Source: Rhodococcus sp. B7740
GTDB taxonomy: Bacteria; Actinomycetota; Actinomycetes; Mycobacteriales; Mycobacteriaceae
Length of the DNA stretch: 64,000 nucleotides
Assembly (NCBI RefSeq): GCF_000954115.1
Contig: NZ_CP010797.1
Location: 4,092,001 to 4,156,000 of the forward strand
Reading direction: 5' to 3'
Position numbers and translations under genes: made by a program. This document shows, piece after piece, positions 17,197 to 28,053 of the stretch. The first letter of the stretch is position 1, and every line of letters starts with the position of its first letter. The notes under the pieces are model-generated. The model was given only the letters and a program-made list of their open reading frames with translations. It ran no database searches and had not been told where the DNA came from.

Positions 17197-17769
17197 ATGC
17201 ATCCAGATGGGGACGACGGGCCGATTCTCGATGCCGCCTTGGAACTGTTCGGTGAGGTCGGAATTCCTCGAACCACCATCGGCGACGTCGCGAAGCGCGC
17301 CAAGATCAATCGCGTGACCGTCTATCGCCGTATCGGATCGAAGGACGAACTCGTTCGGGCCGTCATGGCGCGGGAGTCGTCGCGGCTGTTCGCGGCGGTG
17401 GCAGCTGCGGCTGCCGAACAGAGGTCACGTGCGGATCGGGCGGCACACGGATTCGCCACGACCATCGACTCGGTGCGAACGAACCCTGTGCTCTTGAAGA
17501 TGTTCGACTCCGAGAGCTCGTTGGTGCTCGAGCAATTGACCACCAACGCATCGGCACTGCTCGTGACCGCGATCAACGCTGCCACACACATCACCAGGGG
17601 TGAACTGGAATCGGACACCTTCGCCGTGCCGGACGCACCGGAAATTGTTGTGCGCGTGGTCCATTCGATCCTACTGACACCCTCGGCCGCCGCCCCGCTC
17701 GATACCTACGACGAGCTGCTCGCGTTCGCGCACCGCAGCATCGTGCCGCTTCTCGTAGGTGTCGACTAG
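17197..17769 (+). CDS. TetR family regulator of the BVMO operon
   Basis: A 190-residue TetR protein with a helix-turn-helix at about residues 8-50 (ILDAALELFGEVGI, then INRVTVYRRIGSKDELV). It is divergent from the PF10118-reductase-BVMO-SDR operon, and the perfect palindrome between them is its likely binding site. It ends 12 bp from the stop of another tetR gene on the opposite strand. The inducer is probably a ketone or alcohol processed by the operon; this is inference from position. Confidence 0.86.
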   Translation: MHPDGDDGPILDAALELFGEVGIPRTTIGDVAKRAKINRVTVYRRIGSKDELVRAVMARESSRLFAAVAAAAAEQRSRADRAAHGFATTIDSVRTNPVLLKMFDSESSLVLEQLTTNASALLVTAINAATHITRGELESDTFAVPDAPEIVVRVVHSILLTPSAAAPLDTYDELLAFAHRSIVPLLVGVD

Positions 17770-17781
17770 CGGTATCCGGGC

Positions 17782-18432
17782 TCAACCTCGCGGCGCGTAC
17801 GAGTCGAGCACGCGCAACAGGGCATCCTTCAGTTCGGCCCGATTGCCACCCGGTGTCGGCCTTGCGATCTCGTGCAGGGTGTAGCCGTCGATCAGGGCCA
17901 GGAAATGTCGAGCCGCTAGGTGTGGTTCGGTGATCCCGAATGCCCCCAACGCCGCTTCGGCCGCCTCCTCGATCATCCGCATGATTCGGTGCACCGAATC
18001 CGCCAGCTCGGGCCGTCTGCGCACGGCGAGGTACGCCTCGAACTGGACGAGGGAGTCGTCGTCCTCGGGGGAGGACAGCAGCGAGACGAGGTCCATGATC
18101 GCGTCGGCCAGATCGTCGCGAGTGAGCCCGCCTGCGTTCGCGACGTCCAGTAGAGCCGTGACCTTCGCCGTCACGTTCTCGGCGATACGAGTGATTGCGG
18201 CATCGATGAGTTCGCCGACCGAGCCGAAGAAATAGCTGGTGGTCGACGGCGGGAAGCCGGCGGTTTCGGCCACGGACCGAAACGAGACGCGTTCGAGTCC
18301 GCGTGTTCCGATCACGCCGATGGCCGCGTCGACCAGCGCGTCGCGGCGCTCTTGGCCGCGCGCGTATCGAGTCTTCCGGCGCTCTTCGGTCATGGCTGCA
18401 ACGTTAGTCGGAGTGCTGTCTTCCACCTCCAT
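17782..18432 (-). CDS. TetR family regulator of the amine oxidase operon
   Basis: A 216-residue TetR protein. The DNA-binding helices lie at about residues 28-75 (RRDALVDAAIGVIGTRGL, then FPPSTTSYFFGSVGEL). I kept the ATG at 18432 because GGAGAG sits about 9 nt upstream; an in-frame ATG at 18393 also exists but has no visible ribosome site. The gene diverges from the flavin amine oxidase operon, with two overlapping palindromes between them. It probably represses that operon in the absence of an amine or aldehyde signal. Confidence 0.84.
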   Translation of the reverse strand: MEVEDSTPTNVAAMTEERRKTRYARGQERRDALVDAAIGVIGTRGLERVSFRSVAETAGFPPSTTSYFFGSVGELIDAAITRIAENVTAKVTALLDVANAGGLTRDDLADAIMDLVSLLSSPEDDDSLVQFEAYLAVRRRPELADSVHRIMRMIEEAAEAALGAFGITEPHLAARHFLALIDGYTLHEIARPTPGGNRAELKDALLRVLDSYAPRG

Positions 18433-18467
18433 CGCTGTGCTCTCCAGCAGGCGCTTTTCGTCAATCC

Positions 18468-18488
18468 TGGCCGGATGGCCAATATTGG
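18468..18488. promoter_or_regulatory. Operator candidates of the amine oxidase operon
   Basis: Two palindromes overlap in the 99-bp divergent gap: TGGCC-GGAT-GGCCA at 18468-18481 and CCAATATTGG (perfect, 10 bp) at 18479-18488. Their position between tetR and the amine oxidase gene suits autoregulation and operon control. Confidence 0.55.
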
Positions 18489-18531
18489 GTTACTGTCGCC
18501 GCTACATCGAACAGCCCGGAAAGGAGCACCC

Positions 18532-19959
18532 ATGACCGAGATGTCGCAGGCCCCGCACGTGGACGTAGTGGTCGTCGGCGCAGGACTCGCGGGTCTGACC
18601 GCCGCCAGGGAACTGACGGCCGCAGGATTGACCGTGCAGGTCCTCGAGGCCAGGAACCGGGTGGGTGGGCGCACGGTCAACCACGCACTCGGTGAGAACT
18701 CGGTCGTCGAGACCGGCGGGCAGTTCGTGGGTCCGACGCAGGACCATATCCTCCGCCTGGCCGCATCGGTGGGCGTCGGGACGTTCCCCGCGTACGACAC
18801 CGGATCGAGCATGTACGTCAAGAACGGAAGCGCTCGACGCTTCGACGGCGGGGTGCCGCCGGATCTGGCGGCACTACCCGATGTCGGTGTGCTCGTGGCG
18901 CGAATCGATCGGGCTGCCAAGCAGATTCCCGTCGACCGACCGTGGTCGGCACCCCGAGCACGCGAGTGGGACACCCAGACTCTCGCCACCTGGGCCCGGA
19001 GGCACTCGGCCACCGCCGGTGGGGTGGAACTGCTCGACATCCTGCTCGGTTCGGTGTTCGGTGGCACGTCCGCCGACGCATCGGCGCTCTTCGGCCTGGC
19101 GTACGTAGCCGGGGCGGGAAACGAGTACACCCCCGGCACCGTCGATCGGTTGATGAGTGTCGCCGGTGGAGCACAACAGTGGAGATTCCTCGGTGGCTCA
19201 CAGGCGATCTGCATCGAAATTGCGAAGCAGCTCGGTGACGCCGTCCGGCTCGACACCCCGGTTCGACGTGTGGATCAGTATCCGGATCGCGTGGTGGTGT
19301 GCAGCGACACCGAATCATGGATCGCTCGATCGGCGGTCGTCGCGATTCCGCCCGTTCTGGCCACCCGAATCGATTGGAGCCCTGCGCTTCCCGCACCCCA
19401 GGAGGCGTTGTTCCAGCGAATGAACTTCGGCGGCCTGGCCAAGTGCGAGGCCGTGTACCCCGAACCGTTCTGGCGCGCGAGCGGGCTCTCCGGCCAGGCG
19501 CTCTTTCGCGACAGCGACGTACCGGTGTCCTCGATGTTCGACAACTCACCACCCGACGGAAGCCAAGGAGTGCTGATGGGATTCGTCGGCACCTGGGGTG
19601 CACGCCACCGCGGCGGCCGGAACTGGTCGGACGGTACCGACGCCGAACGACGCGGCGAGGTGCTGCGCGCCTTCGCTTCCGCCGTCGGGCCGCGCGCGCT
19701 CGAACCGACGGAATGGATCGAGCTCGATTGGACTCGCGAGCACTGGACCCGCGGCGGGCCCACCGCCGTTCTTGCCCCCGGAGTGCTGACCGAACTCGGC
19801 CGGTGGCGAGACACTGCGTTCGGCCGAGTGCAGTGGGCAGGAGCCGAACACTCCGACTACTGGAACGGGTACATGGACGGGGCTGTGCGATCGGGTGAAA
19901 ACGCGGCAGCAGCAATACTTTCGACCGAAGGAGAACTCTCGTGGAACAACGCTTCGTAG
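18532..19959 (+). CDS. Flavin monoamine oxidase family protein
   Basis: A 475-residue FAD-dependent amine oxidase. The dinucleotide motif VVVVGAGLAGLTAARELTAAG opens the protein, followed by EARNRVGGRT. The C-terminal flavin-binding motif reads WAGAEHSDYWNGYMDGAVRSG. Its length equals that of rhodococcal putrescine oxidase, but the active-site lining differs enough that the substrate cannot be assigned. The family converts a primary or secondary amine to an aldehyde or imine plus H2O2. It starts at ATG 18532, with AAGGAG 6 nt upstream, and its 3' end overlaps the SRPBCC gene by 19 nt. It is first in an operon with a PfkB kinase and a class II aldolase. Confidence 0.85.
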   Translation: MTEMSQAPHVDVVVVGAGLAGLTAARELTAAGLTVQVLEARNRVGGRTVNHALGENSVVETGGQFVGPTQDHILRLAASVGVGTFPAYDTGSSMYVKNGSARRFDGGVPPDLAALPDVGVLVARIDRAAKQIPVDRPWSAPRAREWDTQTLATWARRHSATAGGVELLDILLGSVFGGTSADASALFGLAYVAGAGNEYTPGTVDRLMSVAGGAQQWRFLGGSQAICIEIAKQLGDAVRLDTPVRRVDQYPDRVVVCSDTESWIARSAVVAIPPVLATRIDWSPALPAPQEALFQRMNFGGLAKCEAVYPEPFWRASGLSGQALFRDSDVPVSSMFDNSPPDGSQGVLMGFVGTWGARHRGGRNWSDGTDAERRGEVLRAFASAVGPRALEPTEWIELDWTREHWTRGGPTAVLAPGVLTELGRWRDTAFGRVQWAGAEHSDYWNGYMDGAVRSGENAAAAILSTEGELSWNNAS

Positions 19960-20420
19960 TCTCGGCCCATCGCACCCTCTCGGTGAGCCCCGAGGAAGTG
20001 TGGGCATTGACCGCCGACACCGGTCGGTACGCAGAGTGGGTCACCGACGTCCGGTCGGTCATCGCTCATCATGGCACCGCACGCACAGGTGGTGTGTACA
20101 CGGAGGAGGTGGCGACGCTCGGCCGCTTCACCACTCACGCCACATGGACCGTCCGGGAGCTGGAACCGAACCGACTGCGAATCGATTCGGGTCAGGGTTT
20201 CGCGCCACTCGTCAACGTGGCGAACGTTTTTCGCTTCGCGCCGCTCGCCGGCGGTACCTCCACCGCGATGACCTTCGAATTCTGGTTCGATGTTGCACCG
20301 AGCTGGATGGGGCGTGTGGTGCGGCCCATCGCGACCGCCGGGATGTCCGCACGATTCGACGTCTCGATGTGCAACCTCGAGGCGCTGATCCTCTCCGAGC
20401 GAACTGCGACGATCCGATGA
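19941..20420 (+). CDS. SRPBCC (START-like) family protein
   Basis: A 159-residue protein with the SRPBCC/polyketide-cyclase-like fold. HRTLSVSPEEVWALTADTGRYAEW is the usual N-terminal strand-helix pattern, and a long C-terminal helix ends the chain. Such proteins bind small hydrophobic ligands, and some catalyse cyclisation or dehydration. The start is GTG 19941 with GAAGGAG just upstream, inside the 3' end of the amine oxidase gene. The stop overlaps the kinase start (ATGA). The tight coupling implies that it handles a substrate or product of the amine oxidase pathway. Its actual role is unknown. Confidence 0.8.
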   Translation: MEQRFVVSAHRTLSVSPEEVWALTADTGRYAEWVTDVRSVIAHHGTARTGGVYTEEVATLGRFTTHATWTVRELEPNRLRIDSGQGFAPLVNVANVFRFAPLAGGTSTAMTFEFWFDVAPSWMGRVVRPIATAGMSARFDVSMCNLEALILSERTATIR

Positions 20421-21352
20421 GAGCACCGGCGGAGGTCCTCACCCTGGGGGTGCACATACTCGACACTCTGGTGCGGCCGGTGTCCGAGATTCCCGACGGT
20501 CAGGCGGCGGTCCTGGCGGAGCAGATCGCGATGTCGGCCGCGGGTACGGCCGCGGGAACGGCACTGGTGCTGTCCCGACTGGGTGCCGCGGTACACACCG
20601 CGGGAGTGGTCGGTGGTGATTCGGCAGGCACGTTCCTACTGCAGCTCCTCATCGACGACGGAGTGGACGTCTCCCTCGTTCACCGCATGGACGGGGTCCA
20701 GACCTCGGCATCGGTACTGCCGATCAGGCCGGACGGATCCCGGCCGGCTCTGCACGTGATCGGAGCCAACGGCTATCTGGCTCAGCATGTTCCGTGGAAC
20801 ATGTTTCACAACGTCGACTTCCTGCATCTCGGGGGGCCCGAGTTCTACGGACCGGACACCGCGTGCGACATCGCACGCCGCGCCCACGAGGACGGTGTCG
20901 TCGTCACCGTGGACAGCCTGGCCCCGTCCGTTCCGGAAGGGCTCGGTGCGTTCGCGGCCGCGCTGCCCCATGTGGACTACCTGTTGCCCAACGACGAGCA
21001 GGTCCTCGGCTGGACCGGCTGCGCCACTGTCGAGGACGGGTGTCGTCGACTGCTCGAGCTCGGAGCGTCCTGCGTGGTGGCCACCGCGGGCGCGTCGCCC
21101 ACTCTCGTCGTCACGACCGACAGTGTCGTCGAGGTCCCCGCGTTCTCCGTGGACGTGGTGGACACCAGCGGATGCGGAGATGCGTTCTCGGCCGGGTTCG
21201 TTCGCGGCCTGTCCCTGAGCATGAACGTCGTCGAGGCAGCCGAACTCGGCAATGCGACCGCGGCTCAGGTTGCGCAGGGACTCGGTACCGATTTCGGCAC
21301 CTACGACCTCGAGTACGTTCGGACGTTCGCACGCACCTGCCGGACCGTCTGA
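20417..21352 (+). CDS. PfkB/ribokinase family carbohydrate kinase
   Basis: A 311-residue PfkB-family kinase. The C-terminal signature VDTSGCGDAFSAGFVRGL contains the catalytic aspartate of the GAGD-type motif, here with Cys in place of Ala. The usual N-terminal di-glycine region is changed to AAGTAAGTA, so the substrate pocket probably differs from that of ribokinase. The reaction is ATP-dependent phosphorylation of a sugar, sugar derivative or nucleoside. ATGA overlap at the start and a 1-nt overlap at the stop link it to the SRPBCC and aldolase genes. A kinase followed by a class II aldolase suggests phosphorylation and then aldol cleavage. Confidence 0.85.
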   Translation: MRAPAEVLTLGVHILDTLVRPVSEIPDGQAAVLAEQIAMSAAGTAAGTALVLSRLGAAVHTAGVVGGDSAGTFLLQLLIDDGVDVSLVHRMDGVQTSASVLPIRPDGSRPALHVIGANGYLAQHVPWNMFHNVDFLHLGGPEFYGPDTACDIARRAHEDGVVVTVDSLAPSVPEGLGAFAAALPHVDYLLPNDEQVLGWTGCATVEDGCRRLLELGASCVVATAGASPTLVVTTDSVVEVPAFSVDVVDTSGCGDAFSAGFVRGLSLSMNVVEAAELGNATAAQVAQGLGTDFGTYDLEYVRTFARTCRTV

Positions 21353-22014
21353 TGTCGGTCGACGTGGAGGAGCTACGGCAGTCCGTCGCCGAGACCGCCC
21401 GGCAACTGGGCCGCAAGGGCCTGGTTCTCGGCACCGCAGGCAACGTCAGCGCACGCGCGGGTGATGTGGTGGCGGTGACGGCGACCGGGCTGGTGTTGGC
21501 GGACGCGACGATCGAGGACGTCACACTCGTCGGTACGGACGGAATCGTCCGCGCAGGACCAGGTGAACCGACCTCGGAACTGGGTCTGCACCTCGGCATC
21601 TACGCGTCGTCCGAGGTTCGTGCCGTCGTGCATGCGCATTCCTCGGCGGCCGTTGCACTGTCGCTCGTCGCGGACGAACTGCCGCCCGTTCACTACGCGC
21701 AGCTGTCCCTCGGCGGCAGGGTTCCGGTGGTGCCGTTCGCGCCGTTCGGTACGGCCGAGCTCGCCGACCTGGTGGTGACCGCGATGCGCTCGAGGTCGGC
21801 GGTGATCATGGCCCATCACGGATCGGTGGCCACCGGTCACGATCTCGCGGCCGCACTGTCGAACATCGAACTGCTCGAATGGCTGTGCGGGGTGTATCTG
21901 TCCGCCGGCGCAGTGGCGACGCCACGCGCCATGACCGACGCGCAGTTGGCGGCGACCCTCGACGAGGTGGTGCGACGGTCGTACGGCACCACCGCGCGGC
22001 GCGCAGAGGACTGA
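21352..22014 (+). CDS. Class II aldolase/adducin family protein
   Basis: A 220-residue FucA/AraD-type protein. Zinc ligands are visible as HAHSSA and MAHHGSVATG, with the conserved TAGNVSAR near residue 30 and a glutamate in PTSELGLH. The family cleaves sugar phosphates such as fuculose 1-phosphate to dihydroxyacetone phosphate and an aldehyde, or epimerises ribulose phosphates. It is the last gene of the amine oxidase operon; its stop lies 4 bp from the stop of the converging aldehyde dehydrogenase. The phosphorylated product of the adjacent kinase is its most likely substrate. Confidence 0.85.
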   Translation: MSVDVEELRQSVAETARQLGRKGLVLGTAGNVSARAGDVVAVTATGLVLADATIEDVTLVGTDGIVRAGPGEPTSELGLHLGIYASSEVRAVVHAHSSAAVALSLVADELPPVHYAQLSLGGRVPVVPFAPFGTAELADLVVTAMRSRSAVIMAHHGSVATGHDLAAALSNIELLEWLCGVYLSAGAVATPRAMTDAQLAATLDEVVRRSYGTTARRAED

Positions 22015-22018
22015 CCGA

Positions 22019-23505
22019 TCACCGACGGTGACGGAGCCCGAGCAGGCGGTCGATCAGCGGCATGACCCAGCGCTTGCGGTGGAGCGTCACCAGCTCGAAT
22101 CCGGGGATGTCGAACAGCTTCGTGACGCGGCTGTGAGTGCGGCAGAACTCGGCGAACCCCTCGTCGCCGTGTACCCGCCCGAAGCCGCTGGCACCGACGC
22201 CGCCCATCGGAACAGATCCCATTCCGGCGAACGCGATCACCGAATTGACGGTGACCTGACCGCACACCAGCTGCGCCGCAATCTCTTTGCCCTGCCTGCG
22301 GGAGAACACCGAAGCGCCGAGAGCGTACCGATGATCGTTGCTCAGCTCGATCGCCTCGTCGATGCTGTCGACCTCACGGATGGTGACCGTGGGGCCGAAG
22401 GTCTCCTCGCGAACGGCCGAGCAGCTTTCGGGGGTGTCCACCAACACGGTGGGCCCGACGAATCGCTCGCCGATCGAGGACAGTCCGCCGATCAGTGCTC
22501 GACCACCCGCCGCCTCGGCGTCGGCGAGATGGCGTCGAACGATGTCGATCTGGCCGGGCATCGTCATCGGCCCGTAGGTGGCCGACGCATCACCACCGGG
22601 CCGGATGGAGCGCGCATGCTGCACGAGAGCGCCGGTGAATTGTGCTGCGACACTCCGCTCCACGTACACCCGCTCGACTCCGACGCACGTCTGCCCGCTG
22701 TTGCCGAATGCTCCCCAGGCCACCGCCTCGGCTGCTGCCGCGATGTCCGCGTCCGCAGCGATGATCACCGGATCCTTGCCGCCGCATTCCACGACCACCG
22801 GTGTCAACGTCTCGGCGCACGTGGCCATGATCTTCGAGCCGGTTCTCGTCGAGCCCGTGAACGCCATCTTGTCCACACCCGATCGGCACAGCGCGGCACC
22901 GGTCTCGCCGTATCCGGTCACCAGCGACAGAATGCCCAGTGGCAGAGACGGATTGGCTTCGTGGAAGGCGCGGACGTATCGGGCCGCAACCGCGGGGGTG
23001 TATTCGCTCGGCTTGAAGACCACGCAATTACCTGCTGCCAGCGCCGAACCGATCGCACTGTTGGGTGCATACAGGGGGTAGTTCCACGGACCGATGACGC
23101 CCACGACACCGAGTGCCACCGTCTCCACGTGAGCGGAGTAGTTCGCGAGCAGCAACCCGGGGCCGACTCGGCGCGACCGCATGAGCTTCGGTGCCTGCTT
23201 CTCCGCCCACGCGATGTGCTCGAGGGTCAGTACGATCTCGAGCAGTGCATCGTCGGCGGGTTTGCCGTTCTCGCGGTGAATGAGATCGACGAATTCGGTT
23301 CGATGACTCCAGATTTCGTGTCGCCATGCCCGCAGGTGTCGGGCGCGAGACCGTGGCGGCAGCGAGGCCCATGTGCGCTGTGTCTTTCGCGCGAGTCCGA
23401 CCGTCCGCGCGACGGACTCCGTCCCATCGACGGGGAAGGAGGCGACCGGACCGTCGTCGATGGGGGAGAAGGAATCGAACGTGGTTCGCGCCTGGACCTG
23501 GCTGG

Positions 23506-23509
<4 letters not shown>
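22019..23509 (-). CDS. GabD2-like aldehyde (succinic semialdehyde) dehydrogenase
   Basis: A 496-residue NAD(P)-dependent aldehyde dehydrogenase. The general base is E241 in ECGGKDPVII, and the nucleophile is C275 in GNSGQTCVGVERVYVE. Both motifs closely resemble mycobacterial GabD2 (ECGGKD and GQTCIGIERVYV) rather than the ELGGK-type enzymes. A hydrophobic/basic C-terminal tail (LHRKRWVMPLIDRLLG) may touch the membrane, as in fatty aldehyde dehydrogenases. The start is GTG 23509, overlapping the stop of the acyl-CoA ligase gene (GTGA). Sitting after a FadD gene, it more likely oxidises a fatty or aliphatic aldehyde to feed the ligase than a GABA product. Confidence 0.82.
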
Positions 23510-25053
<1,544 letters not shown>

Positions 25054-25117
25054 GTCGAGTCCCTTGTGCGAGAGGGGGCGAGGGCGCCCCGGTGAATACC
25101 GTCACAGTTCCACCTTG

Positions 25118-25132
25118 TTGGCACTGTGTCAA
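25118..25132. promoter_or_regulatory. Operator of the fadD unit (TTGGC-N5-GTCAA)
   Basis: TTGGC-ACTGT-GTCAA lies 65 bp upstream of the fadD start and differs from the core of the 30524-30544 palindrome (TTGGC-GCTGT-GCCAA) at only two positions. The two sites precede the two transcription units of this lipid region. They are probably bound by the TetR encoded between them. Confidence 0.65.
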
Positions 25133-25185
25133 TAGTGGAGGTGTAGGGCGACCCGGCTGGCGATTCCGCGAAAACGGTTGTCTTG

Positions 25186-25815
25186 CTAACGTTCCCGAGC
25201 GTCGTCGAAGGAACGTGCGGTTGCGAGAACGGTGACGAGCACATCCGTCAGCAGAGTCTCGACCTGCTCGGGCGTCAGTGTGCCGCGCACCAACCACTCG
25301 CGGCCCGCTGCCTTGACCATGCCGCCGAACGCGCGCACCGCAGACGTCGCGATGCGACGGTCACCGCCTCTGCCCTCGAATGCCGTTGCGTCGAGCACGC
25401 GTTCGGCAGCCAGATCGTCGGCCTCGTCGAGAATCTGCGCCACCTGTTCGTCCACACCCGACCCGCTCGCCATCGACACCCACGCCGTGCCGTGTGTCTC
25501 GATCACCCCCACCAGCCAGTGCACACTGCCACGGGCCCGCTCCTCGAGTGAGCCCGTGGGCAGATGTACGTCTTCGATCGGCGGCACGGTGACCAGGAAG
25601 CGAACGCTCTCGAGGTACAGATCGCGTTTGCTGCCGATGTAGTGGTGAATGAGCCCGCGGGCGACGCCGGCCGAGGCGGCGACGTCCGACATCGACACCT
25701 CGGCGTACGGCTTGTCGCCGAACAACCGAACGGCGCTGGCCAGGATCTGTGTCCGACGCTCGTCCGGTTCGAGTCGATTCCACTTGGGTGTACTTGCAGC
25801 CGGCATGGTTCTCAT
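25186..25815 (-). CDS. TetR family regulator of the fatty-acid regulon
   Basis: A 209-residue TetR protein with the DNA-binding helices at about residues 20-65 (RRTQILASAVRLFGDKPY, then VARGLIHHYIGSKRDLYL). It begins 28 bp after fadB on the same strand and is likely part of the fadE-fadA-fadB transcript, so the operon would produce its own repressor. The start may be ATG 25815 or 25806; neither has a strong ribosome site. Two near-identical palindromes, at 25118 and 30524, are its probable binding sites. An acyl-CoA is a sensible inducer. Confidence 0.84.
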   Translation of the reverse strand: MRTMPAASTPKWNRLEPDERRTQILASAVRLFGDKPYAEVSMSDVAASAGVARGLIHHYIGSKRDLYLESVRFLVTVPPIEDVHLPTGSLEERARGSVHWLVGVIETHGTAWVSMASGSGVDEQVAQILDEADDLAAERVLDATAFEGRGGDRRIATSAVRAFGGMVKAAGREWLVRGTLTPEQVETLLTDVLVTVLATARSFDDARER

Positions 25816-25843
25816 GATCGCACCGAGCCGACTCCGTGAGGCG

Positions 25844-28018
25844 TCAGAGGTACCGCTCGGTGCGCGAGCGCAGTGACCTCGGTACGACGAACCGATCGCC
25901 GTACCGTGCCCGCAGCTCGTCGGCTCGATGTACGAACCCCTGCAGCCCGCCGTCGAACTGATCGACGAACTGCAGCACCCCGCCGGTCCAGGCGGGATAG
26001 CCGATGCCGAGGATGGAGCCGATGTTCGCATCGGCGACCGTGCGTAGGACTCCCTCGTCCAGGCATGCGACCGAGTCCAGGGACTGTGCGATCAACATGC
26101 GATCCATCATGTCCTCGAACGGAATTCCGTGATCGGGGCGGTGGTAGTGCTCCACCAGGCCCGGCCACAGCCCCGCCTTGGTGCCGTCCTCGGCGTACTC
26201 GTAGAAGCCGCGACCGCCCTTGCGGCCGGGCCGATCGAACTCGTCGACCAGTCGATCGACCAGAGCATACGAATTCGACACGATCCACGGTCGACCCTCG
26301 GCGCGGGCGGCCTGCGCCATGCCCTCGCGGATGTGCCTGGACAGGGTCAACGAGATCTCGTCCATGAGAGCCAACGCACCGGACGGGTAGCCCGCCTGGA
26401 GAGCGGCCTGCTCGACGGTGGCGGGGTGCACGCCCTCCGCGACCAGCGAGATCGCCTCGTCCATGAACCGGCCGATGACGCGAGTGGTGAAGAAGCCGTG
26501 ACTGTCTCCGACGACGATCGGCGTCTTGCCGATCAGACGGACGAAGTCGAATGCGCGGGCCAGAGTGGAATCACTGGTGTGTTCTCCCACAACGATTTCC
26601 ACCAACGGCATCTTGTCCACCGGAGAAAAGAAGTGCGTGCCGACGAAGTCCGAGGTGCGCGAGACTCCCGTCGACAGCTCGGTGATGGGCAGGGTCGAGG
26701 TGTTCGAGCACAGCAGTGCGTCGGCGGTCAGATACTTCTCGACGGCCTCGAAAGCGCCCTGCTTGACGGCGGAATCCTCGAACACGGCCTCGACGACCAG
26801 ATCGCACCCCTCGGCATCGGCCGCGTCGGAACTGGGTGTGATCAGAGCGAGCACCGCATCGGCGTCGGCCTGGGTCGTGCGCCCCTTCGCGACGGCCTTG
26901 CCGAGAATCGAACGCGCGTAATCCTTTCCACGCTCGGCGGATTCGATCGAGACATCACGCAGTACGACGGGAACCTCGGCCGACGCGACGACGTAGGCGA
27001 TGGCGGCACCCATCATCCCTGCTCCGATCACCAGCACCTTCTCGGGTACCCGGTGCGGTTCGCCGCTCGGACGAGAGCCGCCCTTGTTGATGGATCCGAG
27101 ATCGAAGAACATCGATTGGATCAGATTGCCCGAGACCGGACCGCAGGCGAGTGCCGTGCAGTGTCGGGTTTCCACGATCGACGCCGACTCGAAGTCGAGC
27201 ACCGACCCTTCCACCGCGGCAGCAACCACCGCGATGGGAGCGGGCATGGGTGCACCCTTGACCTGCTTGCGTACGGTGGCCGCGAAGGCAGGCAGCTGCG
27301 CAGCCAACGCGGGTGAGGCCGCGGTGCCGCCGGGAATCTCGAACCCCTTCCTGTCCCAGGGCTGTACTGCAACGGGATTGGCGACGATCCAGGCACGTGC
27401 GTTCGCCATCATCTCCTCGTGGGTGTCGACGACCTCGTCGATCAGTCCGATCTCGAGTGCCTTGGCCGGCCGGTAGCGCTGCCCCTGGCCCACGACCTGG
27501 GTCAATGCGCCGACGATTCCGAACATCCGCACCGTTCGGGTGACTCCGCCCGTGCCAGGGAGCAGACCGAGGGTTACCTCGGGAAGGCCGAAGCGAGAGT
27601 TGCTTCTGTTCACTGCAATTCGGTGATGGCAGGCCAGCGCGATCTCGAAGCCGCCACCGAGCGCGGTGCCGCCGAGTGCAGCGACGACGGGCTTGTCCAG
27701 CTTCTCGAGCCGACGGAACTTGTCCTTGGTGAAGTCGAGGGCATCGGCGATGCGTGCATGGTCTGCGGGGCCCGCGTCGCGCAACAACTCGAGGTCACCA
27801 CCGGAGAAAAACGAATCCTTTCCCGAGGTGACGATGACGCCGTCGAATGCGTCTCGATTGGCCTCGAGCCAGTCGACGGTCCGACCGAGCGATTCACCGA
27901 ACGCGGTGTTCATGGTGTTGGTCGACTGCGTCGGGTCGTCGATCGTCACCACGAGTACGCGGTCGGTCCCTATCTCGCCGGTGATCGTCGACGTCGTCAG
28001 TGCAGCAGAGGTATTCAT
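25844..28018 (-). CDS. fadB: Trifunctional beta-oxidation alpha subunit (enoyl-CoA hydratase/3-hydroxyacyl-CoA dehydrogenase)
   Basis: A 724-residue fusion. An enoyl-CoA hydratase domain comes first (about 15-215, with GGTALGGGFEIALACHHRIA and the catalytic region LPEVTLGLLPGTGG). Then comes a 3-hydroxyacyl-CoA dehydrogenase NAD domain (from about residue 335, VLVIGAGMMGAAIAYVVA) and C-terminal HAD domains with FFSPVDKMPLVEIV. Length and layout equal those of the mycobacterial FadB subunit (about 720). I used ATG 28018, with GAGG 6 nt upstream; a GTG at 28057 overlapping the thiolase stop is an alternative. It hydrates enoyl-CoA and oxidises the hydroxyacyl-CoA with NAD, passing it to the thiolase encoded just upstream. 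Confidence 0.9.
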   Translation of the reverse strand: MNTSAALTTSTITGEIGTDRVLVVTIDDPTQSTNTMNTAFGESLGRTVDWLEANRDAFDGVIVTSGKDSFFSGGDLELLRDAGPADHARIADALDFTKDKFRRLEKLDKPVVAALGGTALGGGFEIALACHHRIAVNRSNSRFGLPEVTLGLLPGTGGVTRTVRMFGIVGALTQVVGQGQRYRPAKALEIGLIDEVVDTHEEMMANARAWIVANPVAVQPWDRKGFEIPGGTAASPALAAQLPAFAATVRKQVKGAPMPAPIAVVAAAVEGSVLDFESASIVETRHCTALACGPVSGNLIQSMFFDLGSINKGGSRPSGEPHRVPEKVLVIGAGMMGAAIAYVVASAEVPVVLRDVSIESAERGKDYARSILGKAVAKGRTTQADADAVLALITPSSDAADAEGCDLVVEAVFEDSAVKQGAFEAVEKYLTADALLCSNTSTLPITELSTGVSRTSDFVGTHFFSPVDKMPLVEIVVGEHTSDSTLARAFDFVRLIGKTPIVVGDSHGFFTTRVIGRFMDEAISLVAEGVHPATVEQAALQAGYPSGALALMDEISLTLSRHIREGMAQAARAEGRPWIVSNSYALVDRLVDEFDRPGRKGGRGFYEYAEDGTKAGLWPGLVEHYHRPDHGIPFEDMMDRMLIAQSLDSVACLDEGVLRTVADANIGSILGIGYPAWTGGVLQFVDQFDGGLQGFVHRADELRARYGDRFVVPRSLRSRTERYL

Positions 28019-28053
28019 CGTGTCCTCGGGTCGTTGTTCGAGCGCGGGGGTGG

